Positions 1 to 8,114 of a DNA stretch of 64,000 nucleotides are shown in pieces (position 1 is the stretch's first letter; the number at the start of each line of letters is the position of its first letter). Location of the stretch: positions 124,001-188,000 of the forward strand of contig NZ_JAMHIV010000012.1 in NCBI RefSeq assembly GCF_023897065.1. Direction: 5' to 3'. A program made the translations under genes and the position numbers. Below the pieces are notes generated by a model, which saw only the letters and a program-made list of their open reading frames with translations, had not been told where the DNA came from and did no database searches. This stretch comes from Crossiella sp. SN42 (GTDB lineage Bacteria > Actinomycetota > Actinomycetes > Mycobacteriales > Pseudonocardiaceae).

Positions 1-533
1 GGCTGCACGGTTCGCCGATGGCCCAGGTGTTCCTGGACGACTGCGTGCTGGCGGCGGACGCGCTGCTGGGCAAACCCGGTGGCGGCGCGGCGGTGTTCCT
101 GTCCTCGATGGACTGGGAGCGCACCCTGATCCTGGCCTGCGTGGTCGGCGCGATGGCCCGGCAGCTGGCCGAGACGGTGGCCTTCGCCAAGGAGCGCGAG
201 CAGTTCGGCCACCCCATCGGGGAGTTCCAGGCGGTCTCGCACAAGGTCGCCGCCATGCGGCTGCGGCTGGAGTCCGCGCGGCTGCTGGTGCGCAGGGCCG
301 CCTGGGCGCTGGACCACCGGGACGACCCCCGGCTGCACGGCGCGCTGGCCAAGCTCGCGGTCAGCGAGTCCTACGTGGCCTCCAGCCTGGACGCGCTGCA
401 GATCCGGGGCGGCTCCGGCTTCCTGGCCGAGTCCGGCCTTGGCCAGGAGCTGCTGGACGCGGTGGGCAGCCGGTTGTACTCGGGCACCTCGGAGACGCTG
501 ATGAACCTGGTAGCCAAGAAGGTGGGACTGTGA
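1..533 (+). CDS. Acyl-CoA-dehydrogenase-like prolyl-S-PCP dehydrogenase (3' part)
   Basis: Partial gene: the reading frame is open to the left edge, so the flavin-binding N-terminal half lies outside the window. The visible C-terminal domain has the family marks REQFGHPIGEFQ, IRGGSGFLAE and LYSGTSE. The catalytic Glu of short/medium-chain enzymes (YEGTS) is Ser here, but a Glu sits in MDWERT, the helix position used by isovaleryl-CoA dehydrogenase and by prolyl-PCP oxidases. Its stop overlaps the carrier protein start (GTGA) and a proline-type adenylation gene follows. The likely role is flavin-dependent oxidation of prolyl-S-PCP to pyrrolyl-2-carboxyl-S-PCP, as for PltE, RedW and CloN3. The family call is firm; the substrate is inferred from context. 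Confidence 0.85.
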   Translation, partial: LHGSPMAQVFLDDCVLAADALLGKPGGGAAVFLSSMDWERTLILACVVGAMARQLAETVAFAKEREQFGHPIGEFQAVSHKVAAMRLRLESARLLVRRAAWALDHRDDPRLHGALAKLAVSESYVASSLDALQIRGGSGFLAESGLGQELLDAVGSRLYSGTSETLMNLVAKKVGL

Positions 534-790
534 CCGCGCAGACGGTGATCGAGACCTCGGTCCGGGAGTTCGTGCTCAAGAGCCGCCGCTGGCCCGGCCC
601 GGACGTGCCGCTGACCGAGAGCTATCCGTTGCTGGACAACGGGGTGCTGGACTCCATGACGCTGATGGAGCTGGTCGCGCACCTGGAGCGCCAGTTCGCC
701 ATCGTGGTGGAGGACGAGGACATCCTGCCGGAGAACTTCGAGGACCTGGCCGCGATCGTCCGCTACGTCCGGGAGAAGGAGGGCAGCTGA
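530..790 (+). CDS. Free-standing peptidyl carrier protein (prolyl/pyrrolyl-PCP)
   Basis: An 86-residue acidic carrier protein starting at GTG 530 inside the stop of the upstream dehydrogenase gene. The phosphopantetheine attachment motif is NGVLDSM, with Ser42 as the expected attachment residue. Helix II (LMELVAHLERQF) and the acidic C-terminal part fit a discrete PCP of the PltL/PigG/RedO/CloN5 type. It probably carries proline loaded by the next gene and presents it to the dehydrogenase. It could in principle be a generic acyl carrier protein, but its position between the dehydrogenase and a proline-code adenylation enzyme favours PCP. Confidence 0.88.
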   Translation: MTAQTVIETSVREFVLKSRRWPGPDVPLTESYPLLDNGVLDSMTLMELVAHLERQFAIVVEDEDILPENFEDLAAIVRYVREKEGS

Positions 791-791
791 G

Positions 792-2297
792 GTGGACTAC
801 CTGCTGCACCACTACCTGGACGCCTCGGTCGCGGCCACCCCGCAGGCGGTCGCGGTGGTCGACGGCGGCGGCGAGCACAGCTACGCCACCCTGAGCGAAC
901 GCGCCGACCGGATCAGGGGCGCGCTGCACGCCGCCGGGGTGCGGCCGGGTGACCGGGTGGGCATCCACGCGGAGAAGTCCGTGGACACCGTCGCCGCGAT
1001 CTACGCGGTGCTGCGGGCCGGCGCGACCTACGTCTGCCTCGACCCGCAGGCGCCCCCGGCCCGGCTGGCCACCGTGGTCGCCGACGGCGGGCTCACCGCG
1101 GTGCTGGCCGACGAGCCGCGGCTCGGCACCATCCCCGGGGCCAGGGTGCTCCCGCTGGCCGAGGCGGTCACCGCGGAGCCGCACACCGGGCCCGCGCCCG
1201 CCACCGAGGGCGACCTGGCCTACCTGATCTACACCTCCGGCTCCACCGGCGCGCCCAAGGGCGTGATGCTCAGCCACCGCAACGCGATGGCCTTCGTGGA
1301 CTGGGCGGTGGCGGAGTTCGCCATCACCGCGGCCGACCGGCTCTCCAGCCACGCCCCGTTCCACTTCGACCTGTCCATCCTGGACCTCTTCGCCGCGGCC
1401 AAGGCCGGGGCCGCGGTGGTGCTGGTGCCGCCCCGGCTGTCGATGTTCCCGGTGCGGCTGGCCCAGTTCATCGCCGAACAGCGCATCTCGGTCTGGTACT
1501 CGGTGCCCGCCGTGCTCAGCGCGCTGGCCACCCGCGCCGGCCTGTCCCCCGGCGCGCTGCCCGCACTGCGCCTGGTGCTCTTCGCCGGTGAGGTGTTCCC
1601 GGTGGACCGGCTGCGCGCGCTGATGGAACTGTTGCCCGGCAAGCGTTTCGCCAACCTGTACGGGCCGACCGAGACCAACGTGTGCACCTGGCACGAGCTG
1701 GACGGCCCGCCGCCGCAGGGGGCCACCGAGATCCCGATCGGCCGCGCCATCGCCAACACCCGCGCCTGGGCCGCCGGACCCGACGGGCAACCGGTGCCGC
1801 CCGGCGAGGTCGGCGAGCTGTACGTGCGCGGGGCCACCGTGATGCGCGGCTACTGGGGCGATCCGGCCCGCAGCGCGGAGAAGCTGGTGCCCAACCCGCT
1901 CACCGGCGCCGACGGCGACCTGGTCTTCCGCACCGGCGACCTGGTCCGCGCCGACGACACCGGCAGCTTCACCTTCATCGGCCGCCGCGACGGCCAGATC
2001 AAGAAGAACGGCTACCGGGTCGAGCTCGGCGAGATCGAGTCAGTCCTCAATGGACAGTCCTTTGTAGACGAGTGCGCGGTGGTCGCGGTGCCGGACGCGG
2101 CGGGCAGCACCCGGATCGAGGCGTTCCTGGTGCTGCTGGGCGAGGCGGGCGCGGAGCAGGTCTACGCCGCCTGCCGGGAACGGCTGCCCGGCTACATGGT
2201 GCCGGACGCGGTGCACGTGATCCCGGCCATCCCGCGCACCTCCACCGGCAAGGTGGACCGGCAGCGGCTGGCGCACAGTGGTGGCAGGCTGTCCTGA
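792..2297 (+). CDS. L-prolyl-AMP ligase (stand-alone NRPS adenylation enzyme)
   Basis: A 501-residue ANL-family enzyme, GTG start just after the PCP gene. Core motifs visible are YTSGSTGAPKG (A3), YGPTETN (A5), FRTGDLV (A7), GRRDGQIKKNGYRVE (A8) and RTSTGKVDRQ (A10, catalytic Lys). Reading the binding-pocket positions against GrsA gives D-L-L-Y-L-A-L-V-C-K, which matches, from memory, the code of the PltF/RedM/CloN4 proline-activating enzymes. It should activate L-proline and load it on the preceding PCP for conversion to pyrrole-2-carboxylate. There are no condensation or carrier domains in the protein. The stop overlaps the next start by one base (TGATG). Confidence 0.9.
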   Translation: MDYLLHHYLDASVAATPQAVAVVDGGGEHSYATLSERADRIRGALHAAGVRPGDRVGIHAEKSVDTVAAIYAVLRAGATYVCLDPQAPPARLATVVADGGLTAVLADEPRLGTIPGARVLPLAEAVTAEPHTGPAPATEGDLAYLIYTSGSTGAPKGVMLSHRNAMAFVDWAVAEFAITAADRLSSHAPFHFDLSILDLFAAAKAGAAVVLVPPRLSMFPVRLAQFIAEQRISVWYSVPAVLSALATRAGLSPGALPALRLVLFAGEVFPVDRLRALMELLPGKRFANLYGPTETNVCTWHELDGPPPQGATEIPIGRAIANTRAWAAGPDGQPVPPGEVGELYVRGATVMRGYWGDPARSAEKLVPNPLTGADGDLVFRTGDLVRADDTGSFTFIGRRDGQIKKNGYRVELGEIESVLNGQSFVDECAVVAVPDAAGSTRIEAFLVLLGEAGAEQVYAACRERLPGYMVPDAVHVIPAIPRTSTGKVDRQRLAHSGGRLS

Positions 2298-3295
2298 TGA
2301 TCCGCAGCACCACACCGGCCGTGCTGGTCGAGGGCCTGGTCAAACGCTATCCCCGGCGGGAGGTCCCGGCGGTGGCCGGGCTGAGCTTCCGCATCGCCGA
2401 GGGCGAGGTGTTCGGGCTGCTCGGCCCCAACGGCGCGGGCAAGAGCACCACGATCGGCGCGATCACCACCAGGGTGGTGCCCACCGAGGGCGAGATCCGC
2501 ATCGCCGGAGTGGACGTGCGCGCCCGCCCGGTGGAGGCGCGACGGGTGCTGGGCGTGGTGCCGCAGCACAACAACCTGGACCGGGCCATCTCCATCGAGC
2601 AGAACCTGCTCTTCCACGCCCGCTACCACCGGCTGCCAGCGGCCCGCCGCGGCGAGCTGGCCCGGCAGCTGCTCACCGAGTTCGGCCTGGCCGGGCACGC
2701 CGGGGAACGGCCGCAACGGCTCTCCGGCGGGCAGGCGCAGCGGGTGAAGATCGCCCGCGCGCTGATGCACGATCCGGCGGTGCTGGTGCTGGACGAGCCG
2801 AGCACCGGTCTGGACCCGGCGGCCCGGCAGTTCATCTGGCAGCGCGTGCGCGAGCTGCGCGCCCGAGGGGTGACCGTGCTGCTCACCACGCACGACATGG
2901 TGGAGGCGGCCGAGCTGGCCGACCGGGTCGGCATCATCGACCACGGCAGGCTGATCGCCATGGACACCCCGGCCGCGCTGACCCGCACGGTCACCGACGA
3001 CACCGTGCTGGAGGTGGCGGGCACGCCGGGTCCCGGCTTCGGCCAGGCCGAGCTGGCCGAACTGCGCCAGGCCGCCGCCGGGCTCGGTGGCGTGCGCGAA
3101 GTCGAACAGGCCGAGCTGCGCCCTGAGCACCAGCGGCTGCGACTCCGCCTGATCGCCGACACCGGCACGCCAGGGCTTCTGTCCACAGTGGACACACTGC
3201 TGGCCGCGCGCGGGGTGGCGCTGGCCGATGTGCACGTGGGCAAACCCACCCTGGAGGACGTGTTCCTGCGCCTGACCGGGCGGTCCCTGCGATGA
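2297..3295 (+). CDS. ABC exporter ATP-binding protein, DrrA type
   Basis: A 332-residue cytoplasmic ATPase. Walker A GPNGAGKST, signature LSGGQ, Walker B VLVLDEPSTGLD and the switch His in LTTHD are all intact. The C-terminal extension with a final VGKPTLEDVFLRLTG segment is characteristic of the DrrA/antibiotic-export branch. It is translationally coupled to the permease (ATGA overlap at 3292-3295). It probably energises export of, or self-resistance to, the pyrrole-containing product of this cluster. The substrate is inferred from location only. Confidence 0.9.
   Translation: MIRSTTPAVLVEGLVKRYPRREVPAVAGLSFRIAEGEVFGLLGPNGAGKSTTIGAITTRVVPTEGEIRIAGVDVRARPVEARRVLGVVPQHNNLDRAISIEQNLLFHARYHRLPAARRGELARQLLTEFGLAGHAGERPQRLSGGQAQRVKIARALMHDPAVLVLDEPSTGLDPAARQFIWQRVRELRARGVTVLLTTHDMVEAAELADRVGIIDHGRLIAMDTPAALTRTVTDDTVLEVAGTPGPGFGQAELAELRQAAAGLGGVREVEQAELRPEHQRLRLRLIADTGTPGLLSTVDTLLAARGVALADVHVGKPTLEDVFLRLTGRSLR
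3181..3193. repeat. 13-base palindromic word GTCCACAGTGGAC (copy 1)
   Basis: Exact copy, arms GTCCAC/GTGGAC around a central A, inside the ABC ATPase gene. The same word recurs at 13753 and 26000. Confidence 0.6.
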
Positions 3296-4074
3296 GCCGG
3301 GCCCTGGACTACACCCGCACCTTCGGCGCGGTGCTGCTGCGCGACCTCTACGTCACCGGCCGCGACCTGTGGAGCTTCCTGGCGCAGGTGCTGCTGCAAC
3401 CGCTGTTCATGCTGCTGGTCTTCGGCCACGTCATCACCGCGGTCGGTTTCGCCTCCCCCGGCTACGCCAACCTGCTCTTCCCCGGCATGGTCGCCTTCAC
3501 CGCGGTGCTCACCGGCGTGCAGGGCACCGGGCTGCCGCTGGCCATCGACTTCGCCGCGTTCAAGGAGATCGAGGACCGGCTGCTTGCTCCCTTCCCGCTC
3601 GGCTTGGTGGCGCTGGAGAAGGTGGTCTTCGGCATGCTGCGCGGGGTGCTGGCCGCCGCCGCGGTGTACCCGGTGGGCTGGCTGGTGCTGGACTCGGTGC
3701 CGGTGCGCCCGGAGGGTGTGCCGCTGCTGGTGCTGGTGATCGCGCTGGGCGCGCTGACCGGGTCCACGCTCGGCCTGGTGCTGGGCACCTGGGTGCCGCC
3801 GGAGAAGATCAACCTGTTGTTCGCGGTGCTGCTGCCGCCGCTGCTGTTCACCGGGGCCAGCCAGTATCCGTGGCCTGCCCTGTCCACGCTGCCGTGGTTG
3901 CAGACGGTCTCGCTGTTCAACCCGCTCACCTATGTCAGCGAGGCCGCGCGGGCCGCCTCCCTGGCAGACGTCGAGCACCTGCCGGTGTGGCTGTGCCTGA
4001 CCGTGCTGACGCTCTTTCTCTGTGTGCTCGCCCCCATCGGACTGGCCGGTTTCCGCCGCCGGGTGCTGGACTGA
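3292..4074 (+). CDS. ABC-2 type permease, DrrB type
   Basis: A 260-residue membrane protein with about six hydrophobic segments and the ABC-2 family layout: N-terminal RDLYVTGRDLWSF before the first membrane span, then FPGMVAFTAVLTGVQGTG and a late LPPLLFTGASQYPW / LFNPLTYVSEAAR segment. It overlaps the ATPase gene by four bases, so the two form one exporter. It sits inside the pyrrole/ligase gene run and probably exports the cluster product across the cytoplasmic membrane. Confidence 0.9.
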   Translation: MSRALDYTRTFGAVLLRDLYVTGRDLWSFLAQVLLQPLFMLLVFGHVITAVGFASPGYANLLFPGMVAFTAVLTGVQGTGLPLAIDFAAFKEIEDRLLAPFPLGLVALEKVVFGMLRGVLAAAAVYPVGWLVLDSVPVRPEGVPLLVLVIALGALTGSTLGLVLGTWVPPEKINLLFAVLLPPLLFTGASQYPWPALSTLPWLQTVSLFNPLTYVSEAARAASLADVEHLPVWLCLTVLTLFLCVLAPIGLAGFRRRVLD

Positions 4075-4089
4075 CCACGAAGGACACCG

Positions 4090-5535
4090 ATGACACCGAC
4101 ACTCGCCGCCGCACTGCACCCCGAGGGCGTGCTGCGCTCGCCCGGCCGGGACGCACTGTCCACAATGGAGCTGATCGGGCTGGCCGAGCGGCTGGCTGAC
4201 GCGGTCCGGATCCCCGGTTCGGCCGCGCCGCAACGGATCTGGCTGGCCACCGACGACCCGGCCCTGCTGCTGCCCGCCGCGCTCACCCTGGCCGACGGGC
4301 ACTCCTGCCTGCTGGTCAGCGCCGCGCTCAAGCCGCCGGAGTACGACCGCCTGGCCGAGACCACCTGGCCCGACCTGGTGCTCACCGACCCGGGCGCGGC
4401 CGGCCTGTGGCAGTGGGCGAAGCAGCGGCAGGCCGCGTGCGCGGAGATCGGCGCGCTGCTCGCGCGCGAGACGGTCACCGTCGAACCCGGTGCGGGCGAG
4501 GCGGGCGCGCCGGGCATCGGCTTCTTCACCTCCGGCACCACCGGCCGTCCCAAGCACATCGGCTTCACCCCGGCCCAGATCGTCACCGCCGCCGGTGGTG
4601 TGGCCGACCGGCTCCGCCTCTGTCCCGCCGACACCGGCCTGGCGCTGAGCCCGCTCAACCACACCCTGGGTTTTGTCACCACGGTGCTCGCCCCGCTGCT
4701 GCGCGGCGGCCGGGTCACCGTGGGCGGGGTGCGCGACGTGGCCGCGCTGGCCGAGGTCACCGAACGGGACCGCCCGACCTGGTGCGCCAGCGTGCCCGCG
4801 GTGCTCAGCCAGTTGCAGCGGCTGAGCGAGTCGGGCCGGATCAGCCTGCCCGAGCTGCGCCTGCTCCGGGGCAGCGCGGCGGCTCTCGGCGCGCGGCGGC
4901 AGGTCGCGCTGGCCGAGCACTTCGGCGTGCCGGTGGTCAGCGCCTACGTGATGACCGAGGCGCCCGGCGAGCTGGCCTCCCAGGGCCTGCCGCCGGAGGT
5001 CGCCACCCCCGGCACGGTCGGCCACCCCACGCTGTGCGAGATCGAGGTCCGCGACGAGCAGGGGCGGGTGGTCACCGGCGAGCCCGGCGAGATCTGGGCC
5101 AGGGGCGCGATCATCTCCGCCGGGGCGCGCACAGTCGAGGGCTGGCTGCCCACCGCCGACCTGGGCGTACGCGCGGCCAACGGCGAGCTGACGGTGCTGG
5201 GCAGGTTGGACGACGTGATCAACTGCGGCGGGGAGAACGTGCTCGCCTACGAGGTGGAGACCGCCGCCCAGTCCTGCCCGGGGGTGACCGAGGCGGTCGC
5301 CTACCCGGTGCCGGACGAGCTGCTCGGCGCCACCGTCGGCCTGGTGCTCACGGCCAGTCCAGGGGTCACCAGGTCCCAGCTGCGCAAGCACCTGATGGGG
5401 CTGCTGTCCACGCAGAAGCTGCCCAGGACCTTCCTCGCCGTCGAGGACATCCCGCGCACCCCCCGCGGCAAGATCAGCCGCCGACAGCTGCACACCCAAC
5501 TGGCCGCGCTCGCCTCGGTCACCGAACTGCCCTGA
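4090..5535 (+). CDS. Second AMP-forming acyl/aryl ligase (ANL superfamily)
   Basis: A 481-residue ANL enzyme starting at ATG 4090 behind GAAGGA. It shows FFTSGTTGRPKH (P-loop), YVMTEA, PTADLG, GRLDDVINCGGENV and the catalytic Lys in TPRGKISRRQ. The N-terminal domain is short and the sequence around the pocket does not resemble the amino-acid adenylation gene upstream, so I do not propose an amino-acid code. It more likely activates a carboxylic acid as acyl-AMP for CoA, a carrier protein or direct transfer. No second carrier protein is visible in the window. It is part of the same operon, 15 bases after the permease. Confidence 0.85.
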   Translation: MTPTLAAALHPEGVLRSPGRDALSTMELIGLAERLADAVRIPGSAAPQRIWLATDDPALLLPAALTLADGHSCLLVSAALKPPEYDRLAETTWPDLVLTDPGAAGLWQWAKQRQAACAEIGALLARETVTVEPGAGEAGAPGIGFFTSGTTGRPKHIGFTPAQIVTAAGGVADRLRLCPADTGLALSPLNHTLGFVTTVLAPLLRGGRVTVGGVRDVAALAEVTERDRPTWCASVPAVLSQLQRLSESGRISLPELRLLRGSAAALGARRQVALAEHFGVPVVSAYVMTEAPGELASQGLPPEVATPGTVGHPTLCEIEVRDEQGRVVTGEPGEIWARGAIISAGARTVEGWLPTADLGVRAANGELTVLGRLDDVINCGGENVLAYEVETAAQSCPGVTEAVAYPVPDELLGATVGLVLTASPGVTRSQLRKHLMGLLSTQKLPRTFLAVEDIPRTPRGKISRRQLHTQLAALASVTELP

Positions 5536-5552
5536 CCGGAAAGGAGACCGCG

Positions 5553-6461
5553 GTGAGCACTCCCGTGCGCGAGATCGTGGCCCGCGCCCGCCGCATCCCC
5601 GAACACCACCGCAGCTTCACCGAGACCCCGGAGACCGCCACCAAGGTCCACCAGATCCCGCCGGACCTGCTGGCCGAGCTGACCGCCGAGGGCCTCCCCC
5701 GCGCCGACACCCCTGACGGCCCGCGCTACGACAACCACGACCTGGCCAGCATCGCGGTCACCCTGCGCCTGCCCTCACCGCGGTTCATGGGCATGCGCGG
5801 CTGGGTCGCGGCCCTGCGGCACGGCACCGCGGGCGTCCCGGTCGACTACGCGGTCCGCCTCATCCCCACCTGCACCGGCGGCTGCCTCGACCCCGGCGCG
5901 CCCTACCGGATCCACCCCGGCCTGGCCCCGCTGATCACCGAGCACCCCACCGACCCGGCCAGGCCGGTGTTCACCATCCGGCACCGCGCCCAGGGCGAGA
6001 GCATCGAGCTCACCGGAGCGCCCCGGCAGCTGATCGAGCTGCTCAGCAAGGTCGAGCACTACCTGGTCCCCTCCCTGGACCTGCGCGAGGACCTGGACTT
6101 CGTCCGCCGCACCCGCCTGGCCGACTGCGACCTGGCCGCCCGCTACCTCGCCGCCGAGGCCGCCCGCCTGGGCGTCGAGGCGCGCACCTCCTTCGGCCTG
6201 CTGCTGGCCAAGCCCTACTCCACCGGGCACAGCTGGCTGGACATCAAGGTCGACGGCGCCTGGCACCCCTTCGACCCGCTGATCGGCAAGATGCTGGCCA
6301 ACGCGGGCCTCACCCCGCCCGGCGAATGGCCCGCCCACCGCTCCCTCGGCGCCTCGTTCCTGCGCTTCGCCGACGAGCCGGTGGAGCTGCTCGAGCACTG
6401 CGGCGTCCCGGTCCGCCTCGGCTTCCCCACCAAGCGCACCCCGGTACCGGAAAGTCCGTGA
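5553..6461 (+). CDS. Transglutaminase-fold enzyme, possible amide-forming catalyst
   Basis: A 302-residue protein with GTG start 5553 preceded by AAGGAG. The C-terminal half has a transglutaminase-like papain fold signature with a complete triad: Cys192 (LADCDLAARYLAAEAARLG), His226 (TGHSWLDI) and Asp241 (WHPFDPL). No signal peptide or membrane segment is seen, so it acts in the cytoplasm. In andrimid biosynthesis AdmF, a protein of this fold, forms an amide between two carrier-bound acyl groups. Lying last in an operon with a prolyl/pyrrolyl carrier and a second ligase, this protein may do a comparable joining reaction. A protease or hydrolase role cannot be excluded. Confidence 0.7.
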   Translation: MSTPVREIVARARRIPEHHRSFTETPETATKVHQIPPDLLAELTAEGLPRADTPDGPRYDNHDLASIAVTLRLPSPRFMGMRGWVAALRHGTAGVPVDYAVRLIPTCTGGCLDPGAPYRIHPGLAPLITEHPTDPARPVFTIRHRAQGESIELTGAPRQLIELLSKVEHYLVPSLDLREDLDFVRRTRLADCDLAARYLAAEAARLGVEARTSFGLLLAKPYSTGHSWLDIKVDGAWHPFDPLIGKMLANAGLTPPGEWPAHRSLGASFLRFADEPVELLEHCGVPVRLGFPTKRTPVPESP

Positions 6462-6784
6462 CCTGCGCGTAACCCGCCGTCCAGGGAAGTACGGGAGTTG
6501 TTTGTACGGCAGCCGCCCCGACACCAGACAACTCCGGCAGAGGTAGACCTGAGCCGCCCAGGTCCATCCGGGAGACCAGGGTGTGAGGGGTTGCATGTGA
6601 ACACAACAAGGGTCAGCACAATCGCGACACCGGCAGGACGAGCCTGCCGGGCCTGGGACACGGCTGCCGTGATCGACGGCGGCGCCCCGGCCAACGGGCA
6701 CCGGATGCGGGCGGACACGCAGCAGGTGCTGGCGCACTCCACCGGCGAGCTGTCGCCCCGCGGCCGGTGGTGATCGGCTAGTCG
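6462..6784. other. Gene-poor stretch at the end of the pyrrole operon
   Basis: No convincing gene. A 58-codon open frame (GTG 6597 to 6773) has only a weak ribosome site and is not called. Two inverted repeats are present: GGAGTTGT/ACAACTCC (6494-6501 and 6528-6535, 26-base loop) and CCGGCAGG/CCTGCCGG (6630-6637 and 6643-6650, five-base loop). Either may end or process the operon transcript. Confidence 0.4.
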
Positions 6785-6841
6785 CGCTCCGGGCTGGGCG
6801 GGCGGCAAGAGGAAGCCGGGTCAGCCGCCCAGCCCGGAGCG
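6785..6841. terminator. Bidirectional hairpin between convergent genes
   Basis: A 17-base perfect inverted repeat (6785-6801 and 6825-6841, CGCTCCGGGCTGGGCGG and its complement) sits directly after the end of the minus-strand MFS gene and after the plus-strand operon. There is no T-run, which is normal in high-GC actinomycetes. Confidence 0.75.
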
Positions 6842-6843
6842 GG

Positions 6844-7998
6844 TCACCGTGCCTGCCACCAGGCGAGCGGAAGTGCGATCAGCACCACCGCCTGGATCGC
6901 GAGCAGCGCCGCGACGATGCCCCAACGATCTGCCACCAGACCGGCTCCCAGTGCGACGAACGCGTAGAGCACGCTGCCGAGCAGCGAGGCCAGCGAACCC
7001 ATCGTCGCGCGTTCCCGGTCGGTGAACTCGCGCTGCAGCAACGTCTGCTGGGCGATGGTCGACATGCCGTAGGCCGGTGACCCGAGCAGCACGGGCGAGA
7101 ACACCGTCGGCTTGATCAGCGCCACGAAGTTCGCCACGTGGTCGAACAGCTCCCCGAAGAGCAGCGTGCGGGCCGCGCCCACCCGGCCGATCACCCAGCC
7201 ACTGACGCGGAAGCCGACGAAGGCCACGCCATGGCCGAAGGTGCGCCACAGGCCCAGCGCCCAGAGCGGCCACAGCCCCGCCACAAAAGCAGGCGACAGC
7301 TGGGCCGCGCTTTCGCCGCTGTGACGAAGCGCCGACACCAGGGTCAACCGGCGGAGCACCGGACTGCGGCGGATGCCGCGCAGGGCCGAGCCGAGGTGCG
7401 CCAGCGCGTTCGAGGCCAGCGGTCCGCGCACCCGCGGTTCCCGGATCCCCAAGGCGACGAGCAGGCACAGCACCTGCGGCAGGACCGACAGCACGACCAC
7501 CGCACGCAGCGACCACACGCCGGCGACCACGCCACCCAGGGGCGCCGCCAGGGCGAGCGCGATCTGGAACATCGAGTTCACCCGGCCCGAGTGCCGAGGG
7601 AACTCCTGCTCCCGGCCGACTTCCAGCAACGTGTCGTAGAGCAGGGCCTCGTTGTTGCCGCTCCACAGCGCGGTCGCCAGTCCCTCCAGCACCACAGCGG
7701 CCAGCAGGAGGCCGTAGCCGGAAGCACCGGCGTACCCGAGGTGGGCGGCCACCATGATCACGGCGCCGGCGATCATGGTGCCGCGCCGGCCGAGGCGGTC
7801 GGAGAGCACCCCGGCCGGGACCTCGAACGCGGCCGAGGACAGCATCTTCACCGCCAGGAGGCTGGCGGCGGCGGTGTAGGAGCCGGTGACCTGCGCGAAG
7901 TAGATGACCATGATCGGCCCGTACAGGCGGAAGTCACCGAAGAAGTTGAACCAGCTCAGCAGGCGGACATTGCGGTCGACGGTCTGATCGGCGGACAC
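6844..7998 (-). CDS. MFS transporter (drug-efflux type)
   Basis: About 384 residues from the chosen GTG at 7998, which follows GGGAG at a seven-base distance; an open frame continues to 8043. The protein has about 12 hydrophobic segments and the loop 2-3 motif GVLSDRLGRRGTM typical of MFS carriers. The N-terminus (RLLSWFNFFGDFRLYGPIMVIYFAQVTGSY) resembles proteins of the macrolide/tetracycline efflux kind. A 20-codon ORF and a palindrome lie upstream on the same strand, which suggests its expression may be controlled. Substrate unknown. Confidence 0.85.
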   Translation of the reverse strand: MSADQTVDRNVRLLSWFNFFGDFRLYGPIMVIYFAQVTGSYTAAASLLAVKMLSSAAFEVPAGVLSDRLGRRGTMIAGAVIMVAAHLGYAGASGYGLLLAAVVLEGLATALWSGNNEALLYDTLLEVGREQEFPRHSGRVNSMFQIALALAAPLGGVVAGVWSLRAVVVLSVLPQVLCLLVALGIREPRVRGPLASNALAHLGSALRGIRRSPVLRRLTLVSALRHSGESAAQLSPAFVAGLWPLWALGLWRTFGHGVAFVGFRVSGWVIGRVGAARTLLFGELFDHVANFVALIKPTVFSPVLLGSPAYGMSTIAQQTLLQREFTDRERATMGSLASLLGSVLYAFVALGAGLVADRWGIVAALLAIQAVVLIALPLAWWQAR

Positions 7999-8051
7999 AG
8001 CGGAACTCCCGGAAAGGCGAACGGAGACGCCAGAGGGCGCCAAGGGCCGGC

Positions 8052-8061
8052 GACACGTGTC
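8052..8061. promoter_or_regulatory. Palindrome GACACGTGTC upstream of the MFS gene
   Basis: A perfect 10-base palindrome lies 53 bases before the MFS start and after the small upstream ORF. It may be a repressor site; no regulator gene is adjacent. Confidence 0.35.
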
Positions 8062-8114
8062 ACCTCGCCCCGGCGACCGGGAGGTGTGCTGACTGTGCTG
8101 CTATCCGCGCGGCG

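Noticed and set aside
2623-5499. A 958-codon open frame on the minus strand opposite the ABC, ligase and transporter genes
   Set aside because: It is a shadow caused by very high GC at third codon positions. The plus-strand genes have clear motifs, ribosome sites and couplings, while the minus frame has low-complexity Arg/Gly/His/Gln composition.
6597-6773. A 58-codon plus-strand ORF after the transglutaminase-like gene, considered as a precursor peptide
   Set aside because: GTG start with poor ribosome site, no leader motif, no Cys/Ser/Thr-rich core and no fitting maturation gene. Left as unannotated gene-poor sequence.
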